In this document: one piece after another, positions 43,908-52,636 of the stretch
Position numbering within the stretch: the first letter of the stretch is position 1
How the letters are laid out: every line of letters starts with the position of its first letter
Assembly (NCBI GenBank): GCA_963556045.3
Contig: CAUVYA020000002.1
Location: 2,575,093 to 2,639,092 of the forward strand
Length of the DNA stretch: 64,000 bases
Direction: 5' to 3'
DNA from: UBA4781 sp963556045
GTDB lineage: Bacteria; Chloroflexota; Anaerolineae; Anaerolineales; Anaerolineaceae
Notes under the pieces: model-generated
What the model saw: the letters and a program-made list of their open reading frames with translations, nothing else
Databases searched by the model: none
Told to the model about the DNA's origin: nothing
Translations under genes and position numbers: made by a program

Positions 43908-44546
43908 TTAGTGAAATTGTCTGAATTGTTCAATTGTGTCTTCAAAACGATCGTTTGAAAAGATACCGCGTCCTGATACCAGAATATCAGCACCTGCCTT
44001 GATAACCTGTTGATAATTAGCCAGCGTGATCCCGCCATCCACTTCAAAAAGCAGGTCAACGAAATTCTGTTTAATAAAGCTCACTTTTTGCACCACTTCC
44101 GGCAGAAAGACCGCGCCGCCGATTTCCGGTTCGGTCGTCAGGATGTTCACGAAATGCAGGTACGGGTGATATTGGGTGAGGTCAGGGATGGCGGTCTTGG
44201 GATTGAATGCCAGCCCCGCCTGCATGCCCTGTTCTGTGATCATTCTCAGCACCCTGCGCGGGTATTGGGTGGCTTCATAATGGAATGACAGCAATTTGAC
44301 ATCCATCTCAGCCATTACCGGGATGATCCACTCTGGCTCGACCATCATCAAATGGACATCTATCGGCAGTGTGGTGAACCCCTGTACATCTTTGATGATC
44401 TTGGTTCCCAGGTTCATCTCGCGTACGAAACTGCCATCTTCAATATCAAAATGCAGATAATCGATCTTAATGGCTTCCAGCCGCTTGATGATGGTGGGTA
44501 GATCAAGCAGTGATGCCGATACCAGAGAAGGTGAAATTTGAACCAT
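43908..44546 (-). CDS. sgcE: Ribulose-phosphate-3-epimerase family protein (SgcE/AlsE-like)
   Basis: This 212-residue TIM-barrel epimerase has LHFDIEDGSFV (usual HxDxMDGxFV with Met replaced by Glu), PIDVHLMMVEP, LLFEVDGGIT and SGRGIFS, which hold the metal and phosphate sites of Rpe proteins. Such enzymes invert C3 of ketose phosphates (ribulose 5-phosphate, or allulose 6-phosphate in AlsE). The active-site Met-to-Glu change and the PTS context suggest a special substrate rather than the pentose-phosphate pathway. RBS AAGGAAG lies before the ATG. It sits 22 bases upstream of the EIIA gene. Confidence 0.88.
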   Translation of the reverse strand: MVQISPSLVSASLLDLPTIIKRLEAIKIDYLHFDIEDGSFVREMNLGTKIIKDVQGFTTLPIDVHLMMVEPEWIIPVMAEMDVKLLSFHYEATQYPRRVLRMITEQGMQAGLAFNPKTAIPDLTQYHPYLHFVNILTTEPEIGGAVFLPEVVQKVSFIKQNFVDLLFEVDGGITLANYQQVIKAGADILVSGRGIFSNDRFEDTIEQFRQFH

Positions 44547-44584
44547 AATACTTCCTTCTTTTATTGAAATCCAATGATAGTATT

Positions 44585-45682
44585 TTATCCTCGACTTAAG
44601 TCAACTGCGGCGCCAAAATTTTCTACGATCGCATTCATGCCCTTGATCGCCAGTTCAATATCGTGCACGTTGGCGGTCTCAACAGGTGAATGTGAATAGC
44701 GCATCGGGATGGAAAGATGCGCCATAGCTGTGCCCTGTGTGCCAGCCATCAGCGTGAAGGCGTCATCCGTGATTACTCCCAGGGCGGTTTCCCGCTGGAA
44801 GGGGACTTTCACGTCGGTCAGCGACTTTTCCATATACATGCGCAGTTTGGGGTTGGGGATCAGCCCGCCCAGTGTGCCGCGCCCGTGGAAGTTCATGTGC
44901 ATGATGGCAGGACCTTTTCCCAGTGCAGTGGCATATTTATGATTGAGGTCGGGTGGGTCACAGGCGGGTGTGATGTCAATGCAGATCGAAGCATCTGGTT
45001 CCAGCCGTGTAAAGGCGGGCATGACACCGCGAATATTGAATTCTTCCTGTACGGAGGCGACGACGTACACCGTCCCCTGCGGAGGATTCTTTTGCAGGTG
45101 TTCCGCCAGAGCGATCAGTATCAGAACACCAATGCGGTTATCGAGTGCTTTACTGGTGATCTTGCCGTTTCCCAGCTCATGGAAGTTATGCTGGTAGGTT
45201 ACTGCGCTGCCGATATCAATACCGTGTGCCAGCACTTCTTCGCTCGAATCAAATCCCAGGTCAATATACATCTTCTCATGATCAGGAACGGTGCGCTTCC
45301 ATTCGGGTGGGGTGAGGTGATGCGCATAGGTACCAATAAAGCCCGTTACATACGAATTGCCGTCTAGTGAATGGACATCCATGTACTGCCCCATCAATGT
45401 TTTTTCTGGGACGCCGCCGATGCGGTTGAAGCGTAAAAATCCATCTTTTTCCACTTTTGAAACCATCAACCCCAGCTCATCCACGTGTGCAAAGATCAGC
45501 ATCGATGGCGATCCCTCTTTTTTACCATAAAACGTAGCTGTGACATTCCCGATCCTGTCTACGTCCACCGCATCTGCCAGGGGTGTAAAACGCTGCACTA
45601 TTTCATTGATCATTTTATCTTCCAACCCTGATAGGGCGGGTATGGCGGTGAGATGTCTCAATTCTTCTACAATGCTTTTCAT
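44585..45682 (-). CDS. sgcX: M42-family metallopeptidase-like protein (SgcX-like)
   Basis: This 365-residue protein of the M42 aminopeptidase/FrvX family has the dinuclear zinc ligands: His in FAHVDELG, Asp in SKALDNRIG, Glu in SVQEEFNIRG, Asp in CIDITP and a late His in YSHSPVETANVHDIE. A homologue, SgcX, is in the E. coli sgc locus and is annotated there as a peptidase or endoglucanase. Its role in a sugar operon is unclear; it might trim a glycosylated or acylated substrate. RBS AAGGAG is clear. It is co-transcribed with the epimerase, dehydrogenase and EIIA genes. Confidence 0.9.
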   Translation of the reverse strand: MKSIVEELRHLTAIPALSGLEDKMINEIVQRFTPLADAVDVDRIGNVTATFYGKKEGSPSMLIFAHVDELGLMVSKVEKDGFLRFNRIGGVPEKTLMGQYMDVHSLDGNSYVTGFIGTYAHHLTPPEWKRTVPDHEKMYIDLGFDSSEEVLAHGIDIGSAVTYQHNFHELGNGKITSKALDNRIGVLILIALAEHLQKNPPQGTVYVVASVQEEFNIRGVMPAFTRLEPDASICIDITPACDPPDLNHKYATALGKGPAIMHMNFHGRGTLGGLIPNPKLRMYMEKSLTDVKVPFQRETALGVITDDAFTLMAGTQGTAMAHLSIPMRYSHSPVETANVHDIELAIKGMNAIVENFGAAVDLSRG

Positions 45683-45700
45683 TTTATTTCTCCTTCTTTC

Positions 45701-46444
45701 TTAGATACCAACATGCATCCTGCCCCCATCGGCAACGATCACCTCACCGACCAGGAAGCTTGATAATTCACTGCTCAGGAATAGAATAATACGCGCAATA
45801 TCAATGGGATACCCGATCCTTTTGATCGGCATGATGGGAACATAATGCTCCAGCATTTCTTCTTCACTGCTGTAACGTGTCATGATCATGTCGCTCATGA
45901 TGACCGCCGGCATGACCCCGTTTACAAGGATGCCCAGCGGTGCATAAGTGCGAGCCAGGTATCGTGTTAATGAGAACATGCCGCCCTTGGTAGTGGCGTA
46001 TTGCGGGATGCCGGTGCCTCCTGAGAAAGCACAGGTTGAGGATATATTGATGATTTTTCCTGCATTCCGCTTTTCCATATCTGCTCGAACCGCTTCCGCG
46101 CAGTAATAAGGTGCCATCACATGCACATCCCAGCTTTTTTGCCAGTTTGCCACTACTCCAGCATTATTCACCAGGATGTCCACTTTGCCGAACTCGTTTA
46201 CAACCGTTTCAACCAGTTGTTCGGCGTTGCCTTCGATCGAAATATCTTTCCTGACGTACAGCGGACGCACCCCCACCTGCGCGATTTCGTCAAGTACCGG
46301 GTTGATGACTGCTTCCTCGACGATGTCATCAATGACCACCTGTGCTCCGGCTTCGGTCAGTAGCTTGGCGGTTTCTTTCCCGATCCCCTTGGCTGCGCCT
46401 GTGATGATTGCTACTTTGTTGTTCAGATCAATTGAATATGCCAT
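45701..46444 (-). CDS. Short-chain dehydrogenase/reductase
   Basis: This 247-residue NAD(P)-dependent oxidoreductase has the TGAAKGIG cofactor loop (residues ~16-23), DILVNNAG, a catalytic Ser in NISSTCAF and YATTK (YxxxK). The Asp-Asp pair after the second strand (VVIDDIVEE) favours NAD over NADP. In this operon it should oxidise or reduce a sugar, sugar alcohol or keto-acid derived from the PTS substrate. It starts 8 bases after the zinc dehydrogenase gene ends and is not part of the E. coli sgc set, so it widens the pathway here. Confidence 0.92.
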   Translation of the reverse strand: MAYSIDLNNKVAIITGAAKGIGKETAKLLTEAGAQVVIDDIVEEAVINPVLDEIAQVGVRPLYVRKDISIEGNAEQLVETVVNEFGKVDILVNNAGVVANWQKSWDVHVMAPYYCAEAVRADMEKRNAGKIINISSTCAFSGGTGIPQYATTKGGMFSLTRYLARTYAPLGILVNGVMPAVIMSDMIMTRYSSEEEMLEHYVPIMPIKRIGYPIDIARIILFLSSELSSFLVGEVIVADGGRMHVGI

Positions 46445-46452
46445 TTCTCCTC

Positions 46453-47484
46453 TTATTCGAATACAACGATATTTTTAAGGCTTTTTCCCCGGCTTGCGGT
46501 CTGTGTGATCGCACTCCCCAGCTCTTCCAGGGAATATGTATGTGTGATCAGGCGCTGCGTATCAATATCTCCATTTGAGATCATTTCTAATGCATCTCTT
46601 GTATCGAGATGATCAGCAGAATAGCTGGAGGTCAGCGTGATCTCGTTGAAAAATAAATGTGAGGGATACAGGTCGATTGCTTCTGAAGGGTGAGGGGTGG
46701 CAAAGAACAATAATGTGCCGCCTTTGTTAACCAGCTGCATTCCCATTTGCATGGCACTGATATCTTTGGCGGCAATGATCACCTTATCAGCTCCACTCAT
46801 CCCGATCGTCTTGTCAAGACGTGCTTTTTCTTCTTCAACATCTTTAGATGGTGAGAAGACGTGCTGTGCGCCGAAACCGGCTGCCATTTCCTTTCTCCAC
46901 TCGTCCAGTTCGTATACTACCAGCTTGCGAATTCCCAGGAACAGCAGTGTTTGAATGAACATCAAGCCCATCACGCCGGTGCCGATCAGGATCACCGAAT
47001 CCTGGTTGCTGATCTTCGCCTTCTTGATGGCATGGATCACGCACGCCAGCGGTTCCACCAGTGTCCCTGCTGCAAAAGATACATGCTCGGGCAGCTGCAG
47101 TACATCCCTCTCGATATGCAGAGGAGATACCACAAAATATTCCGAGAATCCTCCCGGGTGAATATTCGTCTTCTTGAAGGTAGTGCACATTGTGAAATTT
47201 CCGCGTCGGCATTCGCGGCAGATCAAACATGGTACGTGGTGATGCACTACAACGCGATCGCCTTCTTTGAGACCCTTGACCTGTTTTCCGACCCTGGTAA
47301 CTACCCCCGTCGGTTCATGACCGAGGGTTAGGGGAGCTTTGCTTTTCAGATACCACTCCATGGTATCTGCTACGCATACACCACAGGCTTTGGTTTTGAT
47401 GAGGGCTTCGTATTCGGTGATATCCGGGACAGCTTTTTCCTCTACGCGGATATCCTCTCTGCTGTAATAAACGGATACTTTCAT
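46453..47484 (-). CDS. Zinc-dependent alcohol/polyol dehydrogenase
   Basis: This 343-residue medium-chain dehydrogenase has the catalytic zinc ligands Cys in KACGVCVADT and His-Glu in TLGHEPTGVV. The structural zinc site is CLICRECRRGNFTMC and the NAD site is LIGTGVMGLM. It resembles polyol and polyol-phosphate dehydrogenases such as the galactitol-1-phosphate enzyme. It is the first gene of the minus-strand unit; its promoter is at 47636-47665 and interlocks with that of the EIIB-EIIC unit. A likely task is oxidation of the phosphorylated polyol brought in by the PTS (inference). Confidence 0.9.
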   Translation of the reverse strand: MKVSVYYSREDIRVEEKAVPDITEYEALIKTKACGVCVADTMEWYLKSKAPLTLGHEPTGVVTRVGKQVKGLKEGDRVVVHHHVPCLICRECRRGNFTMCTTFKKTNIHPGGFSEYFVVSPLHIERDVLQLPEHVSFAAGTLVEPLACVIHAIKKAKISNQDSVILIGTGVMGLMFIQTLLFLGIRKLVVYELDEWRKEMAAGFGAQHVFSPSKDVEEEKARLDKTIGMSGADKVIIAAKDISAMQMGMQLVNKGGTLLFFATPHPSEAIDLYPSHLFFNEITLTSSYSADHLDTRDALEMISNGDIDTQRLITHTYSLEELGSAITQTASRGKSLKNIVVFE

Positions 47485-47635
47485 GCGATCTTCTCTTTTC
47501 TTTGTAGGATGATGCCTTCTTGATATTTTTGTGATCTGATGTGTTGGGACAATGCTGAATGGGGATCCATTTTATGATCCTTCTATCTGTGGATTAGTTT
47601 TCTTCAATGTTCATAAATGTTTACTAGCGAAAAAG

Positions 47636-47687
47636 ATTATACACCAAAAAAATTGATATTGACAAATATATAACATATGTGTAAGAT
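47636..47687. promoter_or_regulatory. Divergent promoters with interlocked -35 boxes
   Basis: Plus strand: TTGACA (47659-47664), 17-base spacer, TAAGAT (47682-47687), driving EIIB-EIIC. Minus strand: TTGTCA (47665-47660), 18-base spacer, TATAAT (47641-47636), driving the dehydrogenase-to-EIIA unit. The two -35 boxes share five base pairs, so polymerases would exclude each other. Related TTTACTA blocks at about 47620 and 47747 flank the promoters and might be regulator sites. Confidence 0.7.
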
Positions 47688-47689
47688 TT

Positions 47690-47941
47690 AATAGTTGTAA
47701 AAATCTTCGCACATTAATATTAAAAGATGATCGAAAATGTTATTTACTAATCATAATGGTTTAGCCAGGGCAAAGCATCTACAGGATGGTCATAGATTAT
47801 TGGTATGCCCTGGCAAAGGGTTAAAAAGGATAACATCTCGATTTGCGTGTCGAGATTTCTATGATTGTATGAAAATCAGAATCCTGAAGATGAGGAGGTG
47901 GTAGACTGAAATTTAGCTAGTCATTCTGTAAGGAGGTTTAT
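47690..47941 (+). promoter_or_regulatory. Structured leader of the EIIB-EIIC transcript
   Basis: About 250 bases lie between the plus-strand promoter and the EIIB start. Two inverted repeats are visible: GCCAGGGCA (47764-47772) with TGCCCTGGC (47806-47814), and ATCTCGA (47835-47841) with TCGAGAT (47850-47856) followed by TTCTAT. The second looks like a weak terminator. No known riboswitch class or antiterminator consensus was recognised. Confidence 0.5.
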
Positions 47942-48223
47942 GTGAAAAAGATTTTTTTAGTGTGTGCATCAGGAATAGCAACATCATCCATGCTGCGGGT
48001 AAAAGTACAAGATTACCTGGAGGAGAATGGGATTGATGCTGTAGTTACTCAGTTCCGCATAGCTGAGCTGACTCCTGATCGAATTGATGCGGATGTTATT
48101 GTTGCAACAACCAGTATACCTCCTGAAATTGAGGAAGCTTTTTGCTGCATTAACGGTATACCCTTGCTCACCGGTATCGGTGAGGAGGAAGTGTTAGAAG
48201 AAATAGCAAAAGCGCTTAAATAA
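47942..48223 (+). CDS. sgcB: PTS EIIB component (galactitol family)
   Basis: This 93-residue phosphocarrier has its active cysteine in the phosphate loop VCASGIATSSM (residue ~8), as in GatB and SgcB. It takes phosphate from EIIA and phosphorylates the sugar held by EIIC. It starts at GTG (47942) behind AAGGAGG; the overlapping ATG at 47940 is out of frame and stops at once. EIIC follows after 18 bases. Confidence 0.92.
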   Translation: MKKIFLVCASGIATSSMLRVKVQDYLEENGIDAVVTQFRIAELTPDRIDADVIVATTSIPPEIEEAFCCINGIPLLTGIGEEEVLEEIAKALK

Positions 48224-48241
48224 AAAGTTAAAAGGAAGGAA

Positions 48242-49624
48242 ATGATGGAATCAATATTAAGTGTAATCGGTGGATTTATCAATAATCTGGGATCCACAAT
48301 CGTATTACCGGTAGTCCTCACTGTCCTCGGTTTGATCCTTGGTATGAAATTCACAAAAGCCATTCGTAGCGGTTTGACCATCGCAGTTGCCTTTGTGGGT
48401 ATCTTCCTGACAGTTGGATTGCTTGGAGAGAACATGGGTGTGCTCGGTAACGCTTTCGCCGAAAAAACCGGCACTGGTCTGGATGTCATAGACATCGGTT
48501 GGCCCGCCGCGGCGGCGATCGCCTTCGGTACTCCTGTTGGCAATTTGATTATTCCGATCGGTATCATCATCAACGTTTTACTCCTGGTACTTGGTTTGAC
48601 TAAAACTCTTGATATCGATGTTTGGAATTTCTGGCATCAGGCATTCATCGGGTCGGTCGTTGCCTTTATTACCGGTAGCGTTGCTCTGGGCTTGGTCGCT
48701 GCAGCAGTGAACGTGGTTATGGCATTATTCCTGGCTGATTGGTCGCAACCCCTTATCGAAAAATACTTCAAACTGCCCGGAATTTCATTCCCGCACCTGC
48801 AGTCTGCAGGTTATATGCTGTTAGCAGCTCCCTTCGCAGCTTTGCTCAAGAAGATTCCTTTCCTGGCAAAAATGCGCCTTGATCCAGATACCATTCGCAA
48901 GCGCCTTGGTATTCTGGGTGAACCCATTTTCCTGGGTCTCATCATCGGTGTTCTGCTGGCTGCATTCGCGGGTCAGAGCCCCCAAGATGTCTTCACAACT
49001 GGCATCAACATCGCCGCAGTCATGGTCCTCATCCCTCGTATGGTGAGCTTGCTGGTCGAAGGTTTGACCCCTGTCGCTGATGCTGCCCGCAAATTCATGA
49101 CCAAGAAATTCCCCGGTCGCGAATTTTTCATCGGTTTGGATTCGGCAGTATTGATCGGTTCCCCGGCAGTTATTGCCTCTGGTCTCTTGATGATTCCCGT
49201 CGAGATCGGACTTGCCCTCCTGTTAGCCCCTCTGGGCAACAGAACTCTGCCTTTCATTGACCTCGCTGATGGCGTCTTCGTGACCGCCATGATCGCCCCG
49301 CTGGTCGCAGGCGATGTACTGCTTACCGTTATTTTAGGTGGTATTGTGATGGGTGTTGGTATGATCTTCACCACACTTTTATCCCCAGCAGTGACCGATA
49401 TGGTCGCCGCAGCTGGCTCCATCGATATCCCCGCCGGGTATTCCAATTTCACTGTGCTCAGTGATGCGGCTATCCCGCACGCCTACGCCTTCTATTACAT
49501 CTTCCAGAATCCCGTTGTAATTGCATTGGTCATCAGTGCCGTGCTTCTGGTTGGTCAGTACATTTTGACCAAGAAGTTCCCCATGGGTGAAAAGATCTTC
49601 AAGATCGAAGAAAAAGCCGAATAG
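48242..49624 (+). CDS. sgcC: PTS EIIC component (galactitol family permease)
   Basis: This 460-residue membrane permease of the PTS-EIIC galactitol (GatC/SgcC) family has about ten hydrophobic segments and small-residue-rich helices. The family's conserved areas include VIDIGWPAAAAIAFGTPVGN near residue 80 and LDSAVLIGSPAVIASGLLM near 300. It binds and translocates the sugar while EIIB phosphorylates it. The specific sugar cannot be read from sequence; galactitol-like polyols or pentoses are candidates. Terminated by the hairpin at 49660. Confidence 0.92.
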   Translation: MMESILSVIGGFINNLGSTIVLPVVLTVLGLILGMKFTKAIRSGLTIAVAFVGIFLTVGLLGENMGVLGNAFAEKTGTGLDVIDIGWPAAAAIAFGTPVGNLIIPIGIIINVLLLVLGLTKTLDIDVWNFWHQAFIGSVVAFITGSVALGLVAAAVNVVMALFLADWSQPLIEKYFKLPGISFPHLQSAGYMLLAAPFAALLKKIPFLAKMRLDPDTIRKRLGILGEPIFLGLIIGVLLAAFAGQSPQDVFTTGINIAAVMVLIPRMVSLLVEGLTPVADAARKFMTKKFPGREFFIGLDSAVLIGSPAVIASGLLMIPVEIGLALLLAPLGNRTLPFIDLADGVFVTAMIAPLVAGDVLLTVILGGIVMGVGMIFTTLLSPAVTDMVAAAGSIDIPAGYSNFTVLSDAAIPHAYAFYYIFQNPVVIALVISAVLLVGQYILTKKFPMGEKIFKIEEKAE

Positions 49625-49659
49625 ACTCCGTAGAAAAAGATTTACTCTGTACTACAATT

Positions 49660-49693
49660 AGAGTTGTGGCGGGAAACCACCACAACTCTTTTT
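49660..49693 (+). terminator. Terminator after EIIC
   Basis: AGAGTTGTGG (49660-49669) pairs with CCACAACTCT (49680-49689), followed by TTTT. It ends the EIIB-EIIC transcript 36 bases after the stop. Confidence 0.88.
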
Positions 49694-49714
49694 CAATCAA
49701 CAGAAAGAAAACAT

Positions 49715-50101
49715 ATGTTAAAAATCTTGATCTCTTTTATGCTGGGACCTTTTGGAATGCGGGTACAGGAATGGTATATCCAGCACAGTCTGCTGGTTAA
49801 TTCCCTCATCGTGGTGTATGGACTGCTGCTGGTCATCAGCCATCTCAACTATAAACGCATTCTCGATCAGTTTCTCAGTCAGATAACGCAAACTCAGAAT
49901 AAAAAGTTCGATCTGAACGACCAGGATCTGTGGTTGAAATCCATACAGGAAGCTTCCTTCTTCCCGCTGGTCTCGGGAAACCTCAGTCTCATCACGAAAA
50001 AGACGGATGTGGCTGCCATGCTTGCCCTGAGTGCTAAAGATAAACGCTGGAATCAGGTCATTGCTGATCTACAAACGAAGGGGAAAAATAAAAGCAGCTG
50101 A
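49715..50101 (+). CDS. Small membrane protein of unknown function
   Basis: This 128-residue protein has a hydrophobic N terminus (MLKILISFMLGPFGM), one clear transmembrane segment (~25-45, LVNSLIVVYGLLLVISHL) and a soluble C-terminal ~80 residues. The ATG at 49715 is used because an earlier in-frame start lies inside the EIIC terminator. No family was recognised. It is followed by its own terminator. It might be part of the PTS locus only by position. Confidence 0.6.
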   Translation: MLKILISFMLGPFGMRVQEWYIQHSLLVNSLIVVYGLLLVISHLNYKRILDQFLSQITQTQNKKFDLNDQDLWLKSIQEASFFPLVSGNLSLITKKTDVAAMLALSAKDKRWNQVIADLQTKGKNKSS

Positions 50102-50114
50102 GAAGCTGCTTTTT
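50090..50114 (+). terminator. Terminator after the small membrane protein gene
   Basis: AAAAGCAGCT (50090-50099) pairs with AGCTGCTTTT (50104-50113), overlapping the stop codon, followed by T. It lies between convergent genes. Confidence 0.85.
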
Positions 50115-50147
50115 CCTATCAAGTACTTTTCAATGGTGCTGAAGGGC

Positions 50148-50645
50148 TTAATGCTTGCTCTTGAAAAAATCATTGCGCGCTGCGATGCTCTTGCGCAGCA
50201 GTAATTCACTGTACCCTTCGATCACATAATCATCCAGTTCGCCCACTTTTTTATACCCGTGTTTGAAATAAAATTCCTGTGCGCTGGTGTTGAATGACGA
50301 TACAAAGATGAATACATTGGGTGATTCCTGCAGGATCCTTTTTTCACAAAATTCCAGTAGCTTTGAACCGATCCTGCATCCCTGGAATTCTGGTACGATG
50401 CACAGCGTCAGCAAAAATCCTACCATTGCTCCCGTTACACTGATCACCGCGAAACCTGCAATATCATCATCTACCTTTGCTGTATATACCTCATGGTCGG
50501 GGGCGGTCAGCGAGCTGATGGCAGCGTCGTAATCGCGCTGCAGCGTAACCCAGGGGTCTGAGCTAGCTCGCAGCCGTGCGCAGAATTCGATCTCCTCCTG
50601 TGTTTTGATTCCTTCAATGTTGACTGCTGCCTTCTTCTTTTCCAT
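50148..50645 (-). CDS. GNAT-family N-acetyltransferase
   Basis: This 165-residue acetyl-CoA-dependent acetyltransferase has the CoA-binding motif IVPEFQGCRIGSKLLEF (residues ~90-106) and a C-terminal SSFNTSAQEFYFKHGYKKVG stretch typical of GNAT proteins. The substrate is unknown. Start at 50645 has GGAGG 8 bases upstream. It has no obvious functional tie to the PTS genes on either side. Confidence 0.9.
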   Translation of the reverse strand: MEKKKAAVNIEGIKTQEEIEFCARLRASSDPWVTLQRDYDAAISSLTAPDHEVYTAKVDDDIAGFAVISVTGAMVGFLLTLCIVPEFQGCRIGSKLLEFCEKRILQESPNVFIFVSSFNTSAQEFYFKHGYKKVGELDDYVIEGYSELLLRKSIAARNDFFKSKH

Positions 50646-50668
50646 CTTGCAAACCTCCACGCTCATTA

Positions 50669-50716
50669 TAAAAAAAGATTTATCCTTATGAAAATTCGCA
50701 CCACAAGGATAAATCT
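50669..50716 (-). terminator. Terminator after the BtpA/SgcQ gene
   Basis: On the minus strand AGATTTATCCTT pairs with AAGGATAAATCT (50705-50716 and 50676-50687), followed by a run of T (plus-strand A tract 50669-50676). It ends the SgcQ-like transcript. Confidence 0.85.
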
Positions 50717-50738
50717 CATGTTGATTCTTTCTTTTATA

Positions 50739-51560
50739 TTAATCAAAATTCTTGCGGAAACTCTTTACCTTGTCCATGAATGCCTTGACGCGCTTCTGGT
50801 CAACCAGGTTTTCGAATACTCCATCGATCTTGAAGGTGGTAGCCACGATTGCACCATCCGCGATCCCTAACTGTTCTTCCACGTTTTCAAGGCGCACGCC
50901 CGTGTTGGCGAAGACCAGCGTGTTCGGCACGGTATCTTTTACTTTCTTTAGAACGGTGGAATCTGTCTGTACTCCCGCTGTCAAACCGGAAACCAGCAGC
51001 GCATCCGGTCGATGGTTGAACACGGTCGAACGGGCAATATCGCAGATATCGCGTGTGGTGATGTACTGGGCAGCTTCCGGCACGATATTGAACATCAGCT
51101 TGACGTGTTCGACACCCAGTGCATATTGGTGGCGGATGATGTCTCCACAGTTGGGATTCCATAATCCGTAATCGCTGGCATACAAACCGGAAAAAACCTC
51201 GCGTACGAACAGTCCGTCTACGGCTGCTGCCACGTCCAGAGAAGCATATGGATCCCACAGCACGTTCACGCCATATGGAACGCTGATCTCGGGTATCAAT
51301 TCACCGATCACGCGTGCCATTGCGGCACTGGTCTCCGGGCGTACTTTTAATAGATAGGGCAGGCTGAATTCGTTTGAGAACATGATGCCGTCCACTCCGC
51401 CATCCTGCAGGGCGTGTAGATCCTGCCGTGCAAGTTCGATCACTTTTTTCATACCGCCCTGTTTATCGAAGCCGGGATCACCGGGTAGTGCTTGCAAATG
51501 GCACATAGCAATGATCGGTTTATTGGTTTTAAAAATTTCACGTGTCCATTCGTTTTTCAT
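50739..51560 (-). CDS. sgcQ: BtpA/SgcQ-family protein
   Basis: This 273-residue TIM-barrel-like protein of the BtpA family has PIIAMCHLQALPGDPGF, the conserved DGIMFSNEFSLPY, VLWDPYASLD and ANTGVRLENVEEQLGIADG segments. The E. coli homologue SgcQ is in the sgc locus; BtpA itself was named for a role in photosystem I stability. No reaction is firmly established. Start at 51560 has GGAG 6 bases upstream; an earlier ATG at 51671 would add a hydrophobic stretch not seen in the family. It is divergent from the aldolase gene. Confidence 0.88.
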   Translation of the reverse strand: MKNEWTREIFKTNKPIIAMCHLQALPGDPGFDKQGGMKKVIELARQDLHALQDGGVDGIMFSNEFSLPYLLKVRPETSAAMARVIGELIPEISVPYGVNVLWDPYASLDVAAAVDGLFVREVFSGLYASDYGLWNPNCGDIIRHQYALGVEHVKLMFNIVPEAAQYITTRDICDIARSTVFNHRPDALLVSGLTAGVQTDSTVLKKVKDTVPNTLVFANTGVRLENVEEQLGIADGAIVATTFKIDGVFENLVDQKRVKAFMDKVKSFRKNFD

Positions 51561-51765
51561 GACATCTCCATAGATCAAATATTTTCCGCATACCTCTTTT
51601 GTGTTTTCTATTTGCACAAAAACAAACAAAATAATGCAAAAGACTGTATAATTATGTATGACAAGAAACATTATAGCACAAATTCAAAAAATGGATAGGA
51701 GTATTGAGAACGGAAGTGAAAACTGAGAAAACAGACTCAGTATTAATCTTCCTGAAAATTGAATC

Positions 51766-52407
51766 ATGCTGGAAAAATTGAAACATGAATTGATCGATCT
51801 CTTAAACGAATTGCCTGCCCATAATCTGGTCTGTCTTACAAGCGGCAATGTCAGCCTGCGCGATCGTGCAAGTGGCTTGATCCTCATTAAGCCCAGCGGC
51901 ATGCCTTTTGAATCCATTCATGAACAGGATATTGTTGTTCTGGAGCAGGATGGGCAGGTCGTTGAAGGCGGGCGTAAACCATCTTCTGATACTTTCAGTC
52001 ATCTTTATATCTACCGCAACATGCCGCATGTCAATGGCATTGTGCATACTCATTCCATGTTTGCTACCAGCTTCGCAGCGCTTGGTCGCAACATCCCGGT
52101 CTGCATTACCGAGACTGCCGAGGAATTTGGAGGCGAGATTCCCTGCACCGATTTCGTCCTCATCGGAGATGAGCACATCGGGCAGCAGGTCGTCAAATAC
52201 GGGCAGCACTGCAAGGCGGTTCTGCTTAAAAAACATGGCGTCTTTACTTTCGCCGAAACTGCCCGTAAGGCGGTCGACCTCGCTATCCTGGTGGAGAATT
52301 CAGCCCACATCGCCTGGCTGGCACTTCAGCTGGGGCAGCCCGATGGCATCGCCCCTGAAGATATCCAGCAGCTCTATGACCGCCAGCAGAACGTTTATGG
52401 GCAGTGA
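51766..52407 (+). CDS. Class II aldolase/AraD-family protein
   Basis: This 213-residue zinc enzyme of the class II aldolase/ribulose-phosphate-4-epimerase fold has SGNVSLRD, KPSGMPFE, EGGRKPSSDTFSHLYIYR, metal ligands in VHTHSMFAT and KKHGVFTF, and EFGGEIPC. The SSDT-HLxIYR and TETAEEFGG parts look closest to AraD/UlaF-type L-ribulose-5-phosphate 4-epimerases, but FucA-type aldolases are alternatives. In this locus it likely completes the path from the phosphorylated, oxidised PTS sugar to central metabolism. It is divergent from the SgcQ-like gene; the ribosome-binding site is weak. Confidence 0.88.
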   Translation: MLEKLKHELIDLLNELPAHNLVCLTSGNVSLRDRASGLILIKPSGMPFESIHEQDIVVLEQDGQVVEGGRKPSSDTFSHLYIYRNMPHVNGIVHTHSMFATSFAALGRNIPVCITETAEEFGGEIPCTDFVLIGDEHIGQQVVKYGQHCKAVLLKKHGVFTFAETARKAVDLAILVENSAHIAWLALQLGQPDGIAPEDIQQLYDRQQNVYGQ

Positions 52408-52636
52408 TATGGGAAAACTGTTTGTGTTCATTGAAGTTTAAGCGCATACCAATTTTTTCAACAGGAAAGTACACAAGTAACTTACTCAGGTTGCGGGGTT
52501 GCGCATACTGCGGAGGGAGAAGCAGACCGCCGTCTGCTCGATTGTATTGATCCAAACAACCCGATTCCTGCTCACTATGAGTATGCTATGATTAATGGTG
52601 TTATTTTTTACGGAGGATTATAAGGAGGAACAGGTA

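Noticed and set aside
52521..52538. Hairpin AGCAGAC/GTCTGCT as a terminator after the aldolase gene
   Set aside because: The stem is good but no T run follows on either strand, so it was not listed as a terminator.
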